Below, one piece after another: positions 27,125 to 36,519 of a DNA stretch of 64,000 nucleotides. Every line of letters begins with the position of its first letter. Position 1 is the first letter of the stretch. Below the pieces are notes generated by a model. It was given only the letters and a program-made list of their open reading frames with translations, searched no databases and was not told where the DNA came from. The stretch is from assembly GCF_005844085.1 (NCBI RefSeq), contig NZ_VCDI01000003.1, positions 62,001 through 126,000 on the forward strand. The letters run 5' to 3'. Made by a program: the position numbers and the translations under genes. The stretch comes from Lichenicoccus roseus. GTDB lineage: Bacteria; Pseudomonadota; Alphaproteobacteria; Acetobacterales; Acetobacteraceae.

Positions 27125-28654
27125 ATGTTCAATCTGCTGCTCGGCGCCGCCTCGGCCCTGGCCCTGCCGCCGGTCGGTCTCACCGGCATCCTCTGGCTCA
27201 CCCTGCCGTTGTTGCTGGCCAGGCTCGGCGCGCGGCCGGTCCGCGGCAGGGCGGCCTACGGCGCCCTGCTGGACGGCTTCCTGTTCGGGTTCGGCTACTA
27301 CTGTGCCGGGCTGTACTGGATCACCAACGCCATCCTGACCCGGGTCGACCAGTTCTGGTGGGCGGTCCCGCTGGCGACTCCGCTGTGCGCCGTGCCGCTT
27401 GCCGTCGTGCTGGCGCTGCCTTGCGCCCTGGCGATGCTGGCGCCGTCCGGCTGGCGGCGGGTGGCGGCCTTCGCGGGGCTGTGGACGCTGTCCGACCTGG
27501 CGCGCGAGTTCCTGTTCACCGGCTTTCCGTGGAACCCGCTCGGCAGCAGCTGGGAGTGGCCGGGCCGGGCCGGCGACATCATGATCCAGCCGGCGGCCTG
27601 GGTCGGCGTGCCGGGCCTGACCCTGCTGACGCTGCTGGCAGCCCTGCTGCCGACGCTCGGCCGGCGCGGCATCGCCGGCAGCCTCGTGCTGCTGGCGCTC
27701 TGGGCGGGCGCCGGCACGTTGCGGCTTGGCACGATCCGCCCGGTGGGTGCGCCGGGACCGGTCGTGCTGCTGGTGCAGGGCAACATCCCCGAGAGCGAGA
27801 AGCTGGACCACGACACCGCGGTGCAGACCTTCCGCAAATACCTGGCGCTTACCGCCGGGGGTGCCGCGCAGGCTGGCGCGCGCGCGAGGTCTTCCGGCCG
27901 AGCGATGGTGTTCACCTGGCCGGAAAGCGCCTTCCCCGGCCTGCTTGACGAGGACGCGCAGGCACGCGCGGTGATCATGGCGCAGGCGCCGGGTGCGTCG
28001 GCCGGACTGATCGGCAGCGTCCGCTTCGGTGCCGACGAACGCCCGCGCAACAGCATGGTGGCGCTGCGGCCGGATGGCGGCATCGCCGCCCTGTACGACA
28101 AGGCGCACCTGGTGCCGTTCGGGGAGTACCAGCCCGCCGGCCTGCCGTTCCAGGTGGTGCCGGGCGGCGGTTTCGCCGCCGGCCCGGGACCGCGCACATT
28201 GAGGCTGCCCGGCCTCGCCCCCTTCGGCACCCTGATCTGCTACGAGGTGATCTTTCCGGGGCGGGTGGTGCAGCCGGGTGACCGGCCAGGCTGGCTGCTC
28301 AACATCACAAACGATGCCTGGTACGGTGACAGCGCCGGGCCTCACCAGCATCTGCAGTCCGCCCGCATGCGCGCCGTGGAGGAAGGGCTGCCGCTGGCCC
28401 GCGCCGCCAATACCGGCATCTCGGCGGCATTCGATGGCTTCGGCCGCCGGCTCGGTGAACTCGGATGGGGTCGCAGCGGCAGCCTGGATGTTGCCCTTCC
28501 GCCGCCCCTGCCGCCGACGCTGTTTGCACGCCACGGGCTCTGGGTGCCGTTGCTGATGGCGCTGCTCTGCATCCTGGGGTTGAAGCTTCCGGGGCGTACC
28601 CGTCGCATTACCCGATCAGCCGGCGACCCGACCGCACTTTCATCTCAAGTTTGA
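27125..28654 (+). CDS. lnt: apolipoprotein N-acyltransferase
   Basis: A 509-residue inner-membrane enzyme that adds the third acyl chain to lipoproteins. About six transmembrane helices fill residues 1-205 (GFGYYCAGLYWI and FTGFPWNPLGSSW are signature loops), followed by a periplasmic nitrilase-fold domain with catalytic Glu267 (TWPESAF), Lys326 (YDKAHLVPFGEY) and Cys372 (LICYEVIFPG). A final helix lies near 488-505. It is 30 bp behind olsB, forming fur-olsB-lnt. Confidence 0.95.
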   Translation: MFNLLLGAASALALPPVGLTGILWLTLPLLLARLGARPVRGRAAYGALLDGFLFGFGYYCAGLYWITNAILTRVDQFWWAVPLATPLCAVPLAVVLALPCALAMLAPSGWRRVAAFAGLWTLSDLAREFLFTGFPWNPLGSSWEWPGRAGDIMIQPAAWVGVPGLTLLTLLAALLPTLGRRGIAGSLVLLALWAGAGTLRLGTIRPVGAPGPVVLLVQGNIPESEKLDHDTAVQTFRKYLALTAGGAAQAGARARSSGRAMVFTWPESAFPGLLDEDAQARAVIMAQAPGASAGLIGSVRFGADERPRNSMVALRPDGGIAALYDKAHLVPFGEYQPAGLPFQVVPGGGFAAGPGPRTLRLPGLAPFGTLICYEVIFPGRVVQPGDRPGWLLNITNDAWYGDSAGPHQHLQSARMRAVEEGLPLARAANTGISAAFDGFGRRLGELGWGRSGSLDVALPPPLPPTLFARHGLWVPLLMALLCILGLKLPGRTRRITRSAGDPTALSSQV

Positions 28655-28663
28655 CGCGAACTC

Positions 28664-28699
28664 GTAAACGTTGACAGCCACAGGTTGAGCGTTTACCAA
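28664..28699 (+). promoter_or_regulatory. promoter with inverted repeat upstream of the XRE regulator
   Basis: A good sigma70-like promoter, TTGACA (28671-28676) and TACCAA (28694-28699) with 17 bp spacing. A perfect 7-bp inverted repeat, GTAAACG (28664-28670) and CGTTTAC (28690-28696), brackets the spacer. The left arm abuts the -35 box and the right arm overlaps the -10. A repressor bound to the repeat would block RNA polymerase, so this is a candidate operator, probably for the XRE protein itself (inference). Confidence 0.55.
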
Positions 28700-28726
28700 T
28701 CAGGACACCGTCTAGTCGAGGTGTGT

Positions 28727-29236
28727 ATGTCGCGTGTCGCTTCCAGCCGAGACCCGTCGCAGCCCTCCGGCGGACCTGGCGAGCCCACGGGCGAGCGGGA
28801 CTCGCGGCCGAGCCCGATCGATGTCCATGTCGGTAGTCGCATACGCCTGCGCCGCACCCTGCTCGGGATGTCGCAGGAGCGCCTCGGCGACAGTCTCGGC
28901 CTGACCTTTCAGCAGGTGCAAAAATACGAGCGTGGCGCCAACCGGGTCGGTGCCTCGCGGCTGTTCGACCTGTCGCGGGTGCTCGACGTTCCGGTCAGCT
29001 TCTTCTTCGACGATCTGCCGGCGCCCTATGCGGCGAGCGGCGCACGCTCCAGCCTGCAGCAGGCCGGCGGTTTCGCGGAGGGACAGGAAGGCTTCGGCGG
29101 CGGCGACGACCTGTTCACCCGCAAGGAGACCGTCGACCTGGTGCGCGCCTACTACCGCATCAGCGAGCTGCCGGTGCGAAAGCGCGTGCTCGAGCTGATC
29201 AAGTCGATGGGGCCGGTGGCGGAACGTCCGGAATAG
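28727..29236 (+). CDS. XRE family transcriptional regulator
   Basis: A 169-residue regulator. After a disordered N-terminus of about 30 residues, a helix-turn-helix domain spans about 33-92 (VGSRIRLRRTLLGMSQERLGDSLGLTFQQVQKYERGANRVGASRLFDLSRVLDV). A variable linker and a C-terminal helix (FTRKETVDLVRAYYRISELPVRKRVLELIKSMG) follow. The layout matches alphaproteobacterial PraR/Clr-like XRE regulators. ATG at 28727 has GAGG seven bases upstream; a TTG at 28685 is also in frame but lies before the promoter's expected start site. Confidence 0.87.
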   Translation: MSRVASSRDPSQPSGGPGEPTGERDSRPSPIDVHVGSRIRLRRTLLGMSQERLGDSLGLTFQQVQKYERGANRVGASRLFDLSRVLDVPVSFFFDDLPAPYAASGARSSLQQAGGFAEGQEGFGGGDDLFTRKETVDLVRAYYRISELPVRKRVLELIKSMGPVAERPE

Positions 29237-29280
29237 CTGGCCTGCTGCCGATCCGGCGCCGCAGGAGGCGCCGCGTGGCG

Positions 29281-29943
29281 CTATTCGCGGCGTAGTACGC
29301 TGTCGTTGATGAAGCTGGCCAGGGAGCCGGCGACGAAATCGCGCTTGAGGGCGGCCTCGTCGTATTCGTCGCGCACCCACTCCAGGAATGGAAGCCTGCC
29401 CTCGGCGTCCCGCTGGAAGCGAAGGAAGAAGGCATCCAGGATGCCGGTGCGCGAGCGGTTGAAATGCCCGAACCGCCAGGAGAGCTGGCGCAGCGCCTCC
29501 GCCGCGGTGCCGCCCTCGAACATGATCACCAGTCCCGAGGCGAGTCCGGCCCGGTCGGCGCCTGACTTGCAGTGCATCAGGATCGGGAACGTCACGCCGC
29601 GATAGATCTGCTCGAAGCGCAGGATGCGGTCCCGGTGCGGCGCGCCCCTGCTTTCGAACGCCATGTCGACATGCGCCAGCCCGAGATCGCGCGCGGCCTC
29701 GCGCGAGAGTGCGTCAGACCCGCAGCGCCGATGGCCGCGCAGGTTGATCAGGGTGTGGATGTGGTAGCGCGAGGCGAGGTCGGAGAGCCGAGCCGGCGTC
29801 GGGTGATTGCAGCGGTAGACCCGCCCCGCCAGCACCGGTGCGAAGTTCGACCAGACCGTGCGGAAGATGGCATGATCGACCAGCAGGCTGTCGCGCCAGG
29901 CGGCATTCCGGCTGGCGCGACCGTTCAGGGCTTCATCGAACAT
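29281..29943 (-). CDS. tyrosine/dual-specificity phosphatase-like protein
   Basis: A 220-residue protein with the cysteine-phosphatase P-loop HCKSGADRAG (Cys125, Arg131 in the CX5R pattern). A general-acid candidate lies in the upstream ESRGAPHRDR region. TLINLRGHRR resembles the LRG motif seen in bacterial and fungal PTP-like phosphatases. It could act on phosphotyrosine, phosphoinositide or another phosphate ester. It is convergent with the XRE gene and lies upstream of nothing obvious on its own strand. Confidence 0.8.
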   Translation of the reverse strand: MFDEALNGRASRNAAWRDSLLVDHAIFRTVWSNFAPVLAGRVYRCNHPTPARLSDLASRYHIHTLINLRGHRRCGSDALSREAARDLGLAHVDMAFESRGAPHRDRILRFEQIYRGVTFPILMHCKSGADRAGLASGLVIMFEGGTAAEALRQLSWRFGHFNRSRTGILDAFFLRFQRDAEGRLPFLEWVRDEYDEAALKRDFVAGSLASFINDSVLRRE

Positions 29944-29985
29944 GGCGCAACGATAGCACGGAGGGACGCAACGAAGCCCGGGTGA

Positions 29986-30768
29986 TCAGCCCTTCCGCTG
30001 CAGCTGGAGCTGCTTGATCTTGCCGATCGCCTCGGCGGGGTTGAGACCCTTCGGGCAGGTCTGCGTGCAGTTCATGATGGTGCGGCAGCCATACAGCTTG
30101 AGCGGATCCTCCAGCGCGTCGAGACGCTCGCCGGTGAACTCGTCACGGCTGTCGGCGATCCAGCGATAGGCCGCAAGCAACGTTGCAGGACCGAGATAGC
30201 GGTCACCGTTCCACCAGTACGACGGGCAGGCGGTGGTGCAGCAGAAGCACAGGATGCACTCCCACATGCCGTCCAGCACCGCGCGCTCCTCGATGCTCTG
30301 CCGGCGCTCGCCGTCCGGCGGCGGGGCGCTGTCAGTCTTCAGCCAGGGCTCCACCGAGCGCAGCTGCGCATAGGCCTGGGTGAGGTCCGGCACGAGGTCC
30401 TTGACCACCGGCATGTGCGGCAGCGGATAGATGCTGACCGCCTTCTTCACTTCCTCGATGGGCTTCAGGCAGGCCAGCGTGTTGGTGCCGTCGATGTTCA
30501 TCGCGCACGAGCCGCAGATACCCTCGCGGCACGAACGCCGGAAGGTCAGCGTCTGGTCGACGTCGTTCTTGATGTGGATCAGCGCGTCCAGCACCATCGG
30601 ACCCATCGCATCCAGGTCCAGCTCATAGCTGTCGAGCACCGGGTTCTGGCCGTCATCCGGGTTCCAGCGATAGACCTTGAATTCCTTGACCCGTTTGGCC
30701 CCGGCCGGCGCCTTGAACGTGCGGCCGCGACCGATCTTGCTGTTCTTCGGGAGGGAGAATTCGACCAT
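29986..30768 (-). CDS. sdhB: succinate dehydrogenase iron-sulfur subunit
   Basis: A 260-residue subunit of complex II. The plant-type ferredoxin domain has the 2Fe-2S ligands in [22 protein letters not shown]. The C-terminal domain carries the 4Fe-4S and 3Fe-4S ligands in [19 protein letters not shown] and [17 protein letters not shown]. It passes electrons from SdhA flavin to quinone at the membrane anchors. It is the last gene of sdhCDAB, 15 bp after sdhA. The ATG follows directly from GGAGCC-type sequence. Confidence 0.97.
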   Translation of the reverse strand: MVEFSLPKNSKIGRGRTFKAPAGAKRVKEFKVYRWNPDDGQNPVLDSYELDLDAMGPMVLDALIHIKNDVDQTLTFRRSCREGICGSCAMNIDGTNTLACLKPIEEVKKAVSIYPLPHMPVVKDLVPDLTQAYAQLRSVEPWLKTDSAPPPDGERRQSIEERAVLDGMWECILCFCCTTACPSYWWNGDRYLGPATLLAAYRWIADSRDEFTGERLDALEDPLKLYGCRTIMNCTQTCPKGLNPAEAIGKIKQLQLQRKG

Positions 30769-30783
30769 GGCTAGGCTCCGGCC

Positions 30784-32604
30784 TTAGTACACGCGCTTCT
30801 TTGGCGGGAAGACCGAGACCTCGTTGGTCAGGGTCTGCATCCGCACCGGGCGATAGGTGATCGAGACGTCGCCCTTGGCGTCCAGGTGCGAGACGGTGTG
30901 CTTCATCCAGCCGGCATCGTCGCGTTCGGGAAAATCGTCATGCGCATGGGCGCCTCGGCTCTCCTCGCGGTTCTCGGCGCTGCCCATCGTCACCGTGCCG
31001 TTGGCGATCAGGTTCTCGAACTCCAGCGCTTCCATCAGGTCGCTGTTCCAGATCAGCGAACGATCCGACACCGAGACGTCGGAAAGGCCCGTCCACAGGT
31101 TCTTGATCTTGCCGACACCCTGCGTCAGGCTGTCGCCCGAGCGGAACACCGCCGCATGCGCCTGCATGGTCCGCTGCAGCTCCTCGCGCAGCGTCGCAAC
31201 GCGGGTGCCGCCACTGGCATGGCGCAGCTTGTCGAACCGCGCCAGGGTCGCCTCTCCGGCGCCGGTCGGCAGCGGGGCGATCGCGGCACCCGGCTTGACG
31301 ATATCGGCGGCCCGCAACGCGGCGGCGCGGCCGAACACCACCAGGTCGAGCAGCGAGTTGGTCCCCAGCCGGTTGGCGCCATGCACCGACACGCAGGCCG
31401 CTTCGCCGACCGCCATCAGGCCGGGCACGATGGCATCGGGATTGGCCTGCGTCGGGCGCAACACCTCGCCGTGGTAGTTCGTCGGAATGCCGCCCATGTT
31501 GTAGTGCACGGTCGGCAGCACCGGCACCGGCTCCTTGGTGACGTCGACGCCGGCGAACACCCGCGCGGTCTCGCTGATGCCGGGCAGCCGCTCGTGCAGC
31601 AGGTCCGCACCCAGATGCTCGAGATGCATCATGATGTGGTCGCGGTTCGGACCACATCCGCGACCCTCGTTGATCTCGATGGTCATCGACCGTGAGACCA
31701 CGTCGCGCGAGGCGAGGTCCTTGGCGGTGGGCGCATAGCGCTCCATGAACCGCTCGCCCTCGGAATTGGTGAGGTAGCCGCCTTCGCCACGGCAGCCCTC
31801 GGTGAGCAGGCAGCCGGCCGGGAAGATGCCGGTCGGGTGGAACTGCACGAACTCCATGTCCTGCGTCGGCAGCCCGGCGCGCATCGCCATGCCGCCGCCA
31901 TCGCCGGTGCAGGTATGCGCCGAGGTGCAGGACTGGTAGGCGCGGCCGTAGCCGCCGGTCGCCAGCACCACCATGTTGGCGCGGAAGCGGTGCATCTGGC
32001 CGTCCTCGAGCGACCAGGCCATGACGCCGCGGCAGGCGCCGTCCTCGTCCATGATCAGGTCGAGGGCGAAATACTCGACGAAGAACTCGGCGTTGTGCTT
32101 CAGGCTCTGCTGGTAGAGCGTGTGCAGGATGGCATGCCCGGTGCGGTCGGCAGCGGCGCAGGCGCGCGGGACCGGGGCCTTGCCGTATTCCGACATGTGG
32201 CCGCCGAACGGGCGCTGGTAGATGCGGCCATCCTCGGTGCGCGAGAACGGCACCCCGAAATGCTCGAGCTCATGGATCGCCGGCACCGCCTCGCGGCACA
32301 TGTATTCGATGGCGTCCTGGTCGCCGAGCCAGTCCGACCCCTTGACGGTGTCGTACATGTGCCAGCGCCAGTTGTCCTCGGCCATGTTGCCGAGCGAGGC
32401 GCCGATGCCGCCCTGCGCGGCGACGGTGTGGCTGCGGGTCGGGAACACCTTGGTGACGCAGGCGGTCTTGAGGCCGCTGGCGACCATGCCGAGTGTGGCG
32501 CGCAGGCCGGAGCCGCCGGCGCCCACCACCACGACGTCATAGGCGTGGTCGACCACCTTGTAGGCGCCGCCGGTGAGCGACGAAGAGGGAGGCATGGCGT
32601 TCAT
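30784..32604 (-). CDS. sdhA: succinate dehydrogenase flavoprotein subunit
   Basis: A 606-residue flavoprotein that oxidises succinate to fumarate. The Rossmann motif is [13 protein letters not shown]. The FAD-linking His is in [18 protein letters not shown], and the active-site region is [26 protein letters not shown]. The substrate-binding [22 protein letters not shown] segment is present, and the C-terminus has EDRE-type charged helices. It lies 21 bp downstream of sdhD and 15 bp upstream of sdhB. Confidence 0.97.
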   Translation of the reverse strand: MNAMPPSSSLTGGAYKVVDHAYDVVVVGAGGSGLRATLGMVASGLKTACVTKVFPTRSHTVAAQGGIGASLGNMAEDNWRWHMYDTVKGSDWLGDQDAIEYMCREAVPAIHELEHFGVPFSRTEDGRIYQRPFGGHMSEYGKAPVPRACAAADRTGHAILHTLYQQSLKHNAEFFVEYFALDLIMDEDGACRGVMAWSLEDGQMHRFRANMVVLATGGYGRAYQSCTSAHTCTGDGGGMAMRAGLPTQDMEFVQFHPTGIFPAGCLLTEGCRGEGGYLTNSEGERFMERYAPTAKDLASRDVVSRSMTIEINEGRGCGPNRDHIMMHLEHLGADLLHERLPGISETARVFAGVDVTKEPVPVLPTVHYNMGGIPTNYHGEVLRPTQANPDAIVPGLMAVGEAACVSVHGANRLGTNSLLDLVVFGRAAALRAADIVKPGAAIAPLPTGAGEATLARFDKLRHASGGTRVATLREELQRTMQAHAAVFRSGDSLTQGVGKIKNLWTGLSDVSVSDRSLIWNSDLMEALEFENLIANGTVTMGSAENREESRGAHAHDDFPERDDAGWMKHTVSHLDAKGDVSITYRPVRMQTLTNEVSVFPPKKRVY

Positions 32605-32625
32605 CGGCAGGTCGTTCCCGGCGTC

Positions 32626-33033
32626 TTAGAACGCCATCTTGAGAATTGCGACGATCGAGAACAGCCCCAGCAGCAGAGCCGCACCCTTGTTCAACAAGGT
32701 TACCGCGAGGTGGCTCTTCTTGACGTAGTCGTCAATGACCACCTGCAGGCCCAACTGCATGTGATGGAAGGTCATGATCACGGTTGCCAGCAGCAGCACC
32801 GTGTTGACCGGCCGGCCGGCCCATTGCCGCACCTCCGGCTGGTCGGAATGCAGCAGGGTCAGCACCGAGACGATGAACCAGATCGTCAACGGCACCAGCG
32901 CGATGGCCGTGACACGCTCGACCCACCAGTGCTCCACTCCCGACTTCGACGCCCCGAGGCCACGTGCCCGCCCAAGCTGCGAGCGCATCACCCGGACCCG
33001 GTCGGCAACCGCCTCTGCGGATTTCTCGCTCAC
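32626..33033 (-). CDS. sdhD: succinate dehydrogenase membrane anchor subunit
   Basis: A 135-residue protein with three hydrophobic helices (about 37-61, 71-96 and 108-131). GASKSGVEHWWVERVTAIALVPL opens helix 1, and MTFHHMQLGLQVVIDDYV holds the His expected as heme b ligand and the quinone-site Asp-Tyr. Identification rests on this pattern and on its place between sdhC and sdhA. It starts 4 bp after the sdhC stop. Confidence 0.93.
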   Translation of the reverse strand: MSEKSAEAVADRVRVMRSQLGRARGLGASKSGVEHWWVERVTAIALVPLTIWFIVSVLTLLHSDQPEVRQWAGRPVNTVLLLATVIMTFHHMQLGLQVVIDDYVKKSHLAVTLLNKGAALLLGLFSIVAILKMAF

Positions 33034-33037
33034 CGGA

Positions 33038-33478
33038 TCAGGCTCCCAGCCACAGGCTGAGCCCGATCGCCCACACCAGCAGGGTGGTCGCCACGGTGAG
33101 GCCGACGGTCAGCCAGCCGCTGCGATGCGTCGCCGGCAGGCTGAAGCCGTGGCCACTATCCCAGACCAGGTGCCGGATGCCGGCATAGAAATGATAGACC
33201 AGCGATACGGTCCAGCCGAACAGCACCAGCAGCCCGATCGGGTTGGCGATCACGTGCTGCACGGTGGCAAAGGCCTTGGGGCCGCTGGCGGCGGCGACCA
33301 GCCACCAGACCAGCAGCAGGGTGCCGGCGGAGATGGCGATCGAGGTCAGCCGGTTGCCGATCGAGAGGACGGAGGTGAGCTGCGGGCGATAGACCTGCAG
33401 GTGGGGGGACATCGGGCGGCGGACGATGCTGCCGTCGCTCCTGTGCGCCACGTACTGGGCGTCGCGGATATCCTTCAT
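33038..33478 (-). CDS. sdhC: succinate dehydrogenase cytochrome b556 subunit
   Basis: A 146-residue three-helix subunit. RPMSPHLQVYRPQLTSVLSIGNRLT is the family signature near the quinone site. The heme-ligand His lies in LVYHFYAGIRHLVWDSGHGF. It is the first gene of sdhCDAB; the 123-bp gap to asd upstream on the same strand probably holds the sdh promoter, although no strong boxes are visible. Confidence 0.95.
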   Translation of the reverse strand: MKDIRDAQYVAHRSDGSIVRRPMSPHLQVYRPQLTSVLSIGNRLTSIAISAGTLLLVWWLVAAASGPKAFATVQHVIANPIGLLVLFGWTVSLVYHFYAGIRHLVWDSGHGFSLPATHRSGWLTVGLTVATTLLVWAIGLSLWLGA

Positions 33479-33601
33479 GACGCAGTCGGTTGCTTTCCTG
33501 CAGGGTCCGGTTGGTCCGGCGGTGGATCGGTCCTACGCCCGGGCCGGTGAAGGGTCAATGAAGCTGACCCGCTGATTTTGCCGTGCAGCAAACCGCCCCG
33601 C

Positions 33602-34633
33602 TCAGGCCGCCTTGCGGTCGAACAGGTCGAAGGCGATCATGGTTTCCGCGATCTGCACGGCATTCAGCGCAGCGCCCTTTCGCAGGTTGTCGGCGACGCA
33701 CCAGAACGCCAGGCCGTTCCTCACAGAGGGGTCGATCCGCAGCCGGCTGACATAGACCGCATCCTCGCCGACGCACTCGACCGGGGTGACGTAGCCGCCA
33801 TCGTCACGATGGTCGTGCAGGATCACGCCGGGGCTGTCGCGCAGCACGCGGCGCGCCTCCTCGAGATCCACCGGCTCCTCGAACTCGACCACCACGCTCT
33901 CGGAATGGCCGATGAACACCGGCACCCGCACGCAGGTGGCGAACACCGCGATGTCCGGGTCGAGGATCTTGCGGGTCTCGACCGCCATCTTCCATTCCTC
34001 CTTGGTCGAGCCGTCCTCCATGAAGCGGTCGATGTGCGGGATGCAGTTGAAGGCGATCTGCTTGGTGAACTGCTCCGACGTGATGGCGTCGTTGACGAAG
34101 GTGCCCTTGGACTGGGTGAACAGCTCGTCCATGCCCTCCTTGCCGGCGCCGGACACCGCCTGGTAGGTCGAGACCACCACCCGCTTGGCCGTGAACAGGT
34201 CGTGCAGCGGCTTGAGCGCCACCACCAGCTGGATCGTCGAGCAGTTCGGGTTGGCGATGATGCGGCGCTTGAGGCTCTTCTTCAGCGCGTCCGGGTTCAC
34301 CTCCGGCACCACCAGCGGCACGTCGTGGTCCATGCGGAACTGGCTGGTGTTGTCGATCACCATGCAGCCGGCGGCCGCCGCCTTGGGCGCATACACCGCC
34401 GAGACCGCGGCCCCTGGCGAGAACAGCGCGATGTCGTAGCCCTGGAAGTCGAAGGTCTCGAGGTTGCGCACCTTGAGCACGGTCTTGTCGCCGAACGAGA
34501 TCTCCTGGCCGGTCGAGCGCGGCGAGGCGAGGGCGACGATCTCGTCGACGGGAAACTCGCGTTCGGACAGCGTCTTGATGATTTCGCGCCCGACCGCTCC
34601 GGTGGCGCCGACGACGGCTACCCGATACCCCAT
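33602..34633 (-). CDS. asd: aspartate-semialdehyde dehydrogenase
   Basis: A 343-residue NADPH-dependent enzyme making aspartate semialdehyde for lysine, threonine and methionine and for diaminopimelate. VAVVGATGAVGREII is the nucleotide-binding loop, the catalytic Cys lies in IANPNCSTIQLV, and the C-terminal RIDPSVRNGLAFWCVADNLRKGAALNAVQIAE matches the family. SerTyrGln-type contacts (STYQAVSGAGKEGMDEL) are present. It is a single gene between sdhC and the CheB-like gene. Confidence 0.97.
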   Translation of the reverse strand: MGYRVAVVGATGAVGREIIKTLSEREFPVDEIVALASPRSTGQEISFGDKTVLKVRNLETFDFQGYDIALFSPGAAVSAVYAPKAAAAGCMVIDNTSQFRMDHDVPLVVPEVNPDALKKSLKRRIIANPNCSTIQLVVALKPLHDLFTAKRVVVSTYQAVSGAGKEGMDELFTQSKGTFVNDAITSEQFTKQIAFNCIPHIDRFMEDGSTKEEWKMAVETRKILDPDIAVFATCVRVPVFIGHSESVVVEFEEPVDLEEARRVLRDSPGVILHDHRDDGGYVTPVECVGEDAVYVSRLRIDPSVRNGLAFWCVADNLRKGAALNAVQIAETMIAFDLFDRKAA

Positions 34634-34750
34634 GATGTTCCCCTGATGCGCGTGCGCCCGGCAGCAAAGATGGGCGGCGGGCCTCGGGGTAGCAAGCGTT
34701 GCGAGCCAGGCGCAAGCGCCCCGCCGGCTTGGCGTCCCCCGCCGGCTGCC

Positions 34751-35338
34751 CTACGCGGCCTCGCCGGTGATCTGCCTGATCTTCCCGGCGATCTGCTCGG
34801 GCGACAGCACGTAGTCGATCCAGCCGGTGTCGATCGCGCTGTGCGGCATGTCGGGTTGCAGCGCGGTCTCGAGCTGCTGGGCGATCGTGGTGCCGCCGGC
34901 GTCCTTGATGCTGCGCAGCGCCGCCGCGCCGTCGCCGTCGTAGCCGGACACGATGACGGCGATGATCTTGCCGTGCCAGTGCTGCGACAGCGACTGCAGG
35001 AAGACGGTGATGACGTCCGGCCATCCTCTCGGCTTGGAGACCGGCCTGAGCCGGAACTCGCCGTCGAGCACGTGCAGGTCGCGGTTTTCGGGAATGATGA
35101 AGACGCGGCCCGGCTCGATCGACAGGCGCTCGGTGATCAGCTCGACCGGCATGTCGGTGAACCGCGGCAGGATCTCGTGCAGCCGGGTGGCGAAATGGCG
35201 GAGATGATTGACGATCACCACGGCCGCGCCGAGGTCGGACGGCAGTTCACCCAGCAGGCGGGTGTAGGCGTCCAGTCCGCCGGCCGAGCCGCCAACGCAG
35301 ACGATCGGAAAACTGTCTCGCCGCTGGCCTGCGTCCAT
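34751..35338 (-). CDS. stand-alone CheB-type methylesterase domain
   Basis: A 195-residue protein that is only the catalytic domain of CheB. The triad residues appear as Ser in CVGGSAGGLDA, His in IVNHLRHFATRL and Asp in VSGYDGDGAAALRSI. There is no receiver domain, and no cheR or receptor gene lies nearby. Stand-alone CheB domains can deamidate or demethylate chemoreceptors or belong to hybrid signalling systems; here the target is unknown. Its stop is 118 bp downstream of asd on the same strand. Confidence 0.85.
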   Translation of the reverse strand: MDAGQRRDSFPIVCVGGSAGGLDAYTRLLGELPSDLGAAVVIVNHLRHFATRLHEILPRFTDMPVELITERLSIEPGRVFIIPENRDLHVLDGEFRLRPVSKPRGWPDVITVFLQSLSQHWHGKIIAVIVSGYDGDGAAALRSIKDAGGTTIAQQLETALQPDMPHSAIDTGWIDYVLSPEQIAGKIRQITGEAA

Positions 35339-35384
35339 GAGCCGATCTTCCTCTCCACGGGGCGCCGGCGCACGACCGGCTGCT

Positions 35385-36401
35385 TCAGCCTAGCCTGTTC
35401 TCGCCGGCATGCGCATGGCGGCGCCGATATTCGGCCGGAGTCACGCCGACCTGGCGCAGGAAGGCCCGGCGCAGCGTGTCGGCGTCGGCATAGCCGCAAT
35501 GCGCCGCCACCTGCTTCGGGCTCTCGTGGCCGTGCTCCAGCAGGCGGCGCGCGGCGGCGATGCGGGTGGCCTCGACCCAGGCTGCCGGCGTCATCCCGAC
35601 CTCGCTCTGGAACAACCGTGCGAAGTGCCGAGGGCTCAGGCCGGTGCGGTCGGCAAGGACGGCCACGCTCAGGTCGGCAGCGGGGTTGGCCGCGACCCAG
35701 CGCTGCACCTCCTGCAGCGCGGCGCGGCCGGCGGGTGCCGTTTCCAGGCCGCGGCTGAACTGCAGCTGCCCGCCGGGCCGCCGGAAGAACATGACGAGCT
35801 GTGCTGCGACCTTCTGCGCCAGCTCGCGCCCGAGATCCTCCTCGACGAGGGCGACGGCAAGGTCCAGCCCGGCGGTGACCCCGGCGGCGGTGCGCAGCCG
35901 GCCGTCCCGGACGTGGATCGCGTCGGTCTCGATGATCACCCCCGGATGGCGCTCGGCGAGCCGGCCGGCGACGGCCCAGTGCGTGGTGATGCGCCGCCCC
36001 TCCAGCAGGCCGGTCGCCGCCAGCAGGAAGGCGCCGGCGCACACCGAGCCATGGCGGCGGGTGGCGGGCACGGTGCGGCGCACCCAATCGACCGCGGCGG
36101 GATCGGGATCGATCGTCGCCGCGTCCGCCGAGCCCGCCACCAGCAGGGTGTCGATCGCGCCGATGCCGGCATCGCCGATGACGTGGTCCGGCAGCAGCCG
36201 CGCGGAGGACGAGCTGCGGATCGGGCCCGCGGTGCCGGCGACCACGAGCAGGCGGTAGCAGGGACGCCCGGCCTGCACGTTGGCTTCCGCGAACACGTCG
36301 AGCGGCCCGGAGACGTCGAGCAGCTGGACCTCGGGCATCGCCAGGATCGCCACTGTCCGCGTCCCGCGCTGGCGCCGCCCGGCAGGCGCGCTCGTCTCCA
36401 T
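35385..36401 (-). CDS. GlxA-type transcriptional regulator (DJ-1/PfpI plus AraC)
   Basis: A 338-residue regulator. Residues about 15-185 form a DJ-1/PfpI-like sensor with the nucleophile-elbow Cys in GSVCAGAFLLAATG, and the C-terminal 100 residues form two AraC helix-turn-helix units (LSVAVLADRTGLSPRHFARLFQSEVGMTPAAWVEATRI and PKQVAAHCGYADADTLRRAFLRQVG). GlxA-like proteins usually activate a neighbouring catabolic gene in response to a small metabolite. It is divergent from the HD gene, 118 bp away, which is therefore a plausible target. Confidence 0.88.
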   Translation of the reverse strand: METSAPAGRRQRGTRTVAILAMPEVQLLDVSGPLDVFAEANVQAGRPCYRLLVVAGTAGPIRSSSSARLLPDHVIGDAGIGAIDTLLVAGSADAATIDPDPAAVDWVRRTVPATRRHGSVCAGAFLLAATGLLEGRRITTHWAVAGRLAERHPGVIIETDAIHVRDGRLRTAAGVTAGLDLAVALVEEDLGRELAQKVAAQLVMFFRRPGGQLQFSRGLETAPAGRAALQEVQRWVAANPAADLSVAVLADRTGLSPRHFARLFQSEVGMTPAAWVEATRIAAARRLLEHGHESPKQVAAHCGYADADTLRRAFLRQVGVTPAEYRRRHAHAGENRLG

Positions 36402-36519
36402 GATCGTTCACCTGTCGGCTTCGGCGCCATAATGGCAGGAATCGTCGCATGACGTTCGTTGCTGCCATGGTGCGCCCGCCGTACGGTGGTGTCCACGTCA
36501 CAACGACAGGACAGGATCG

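Noticed and set aside
26012-28534. Very long minus-strand open frame (about 840 codons) opposite fur, olsB and lnt
   Set aside because: It is composed of Arg/Gln/Ala/Gly-rich low-complexity sequence and spans three well-recognised genes on the other strand.
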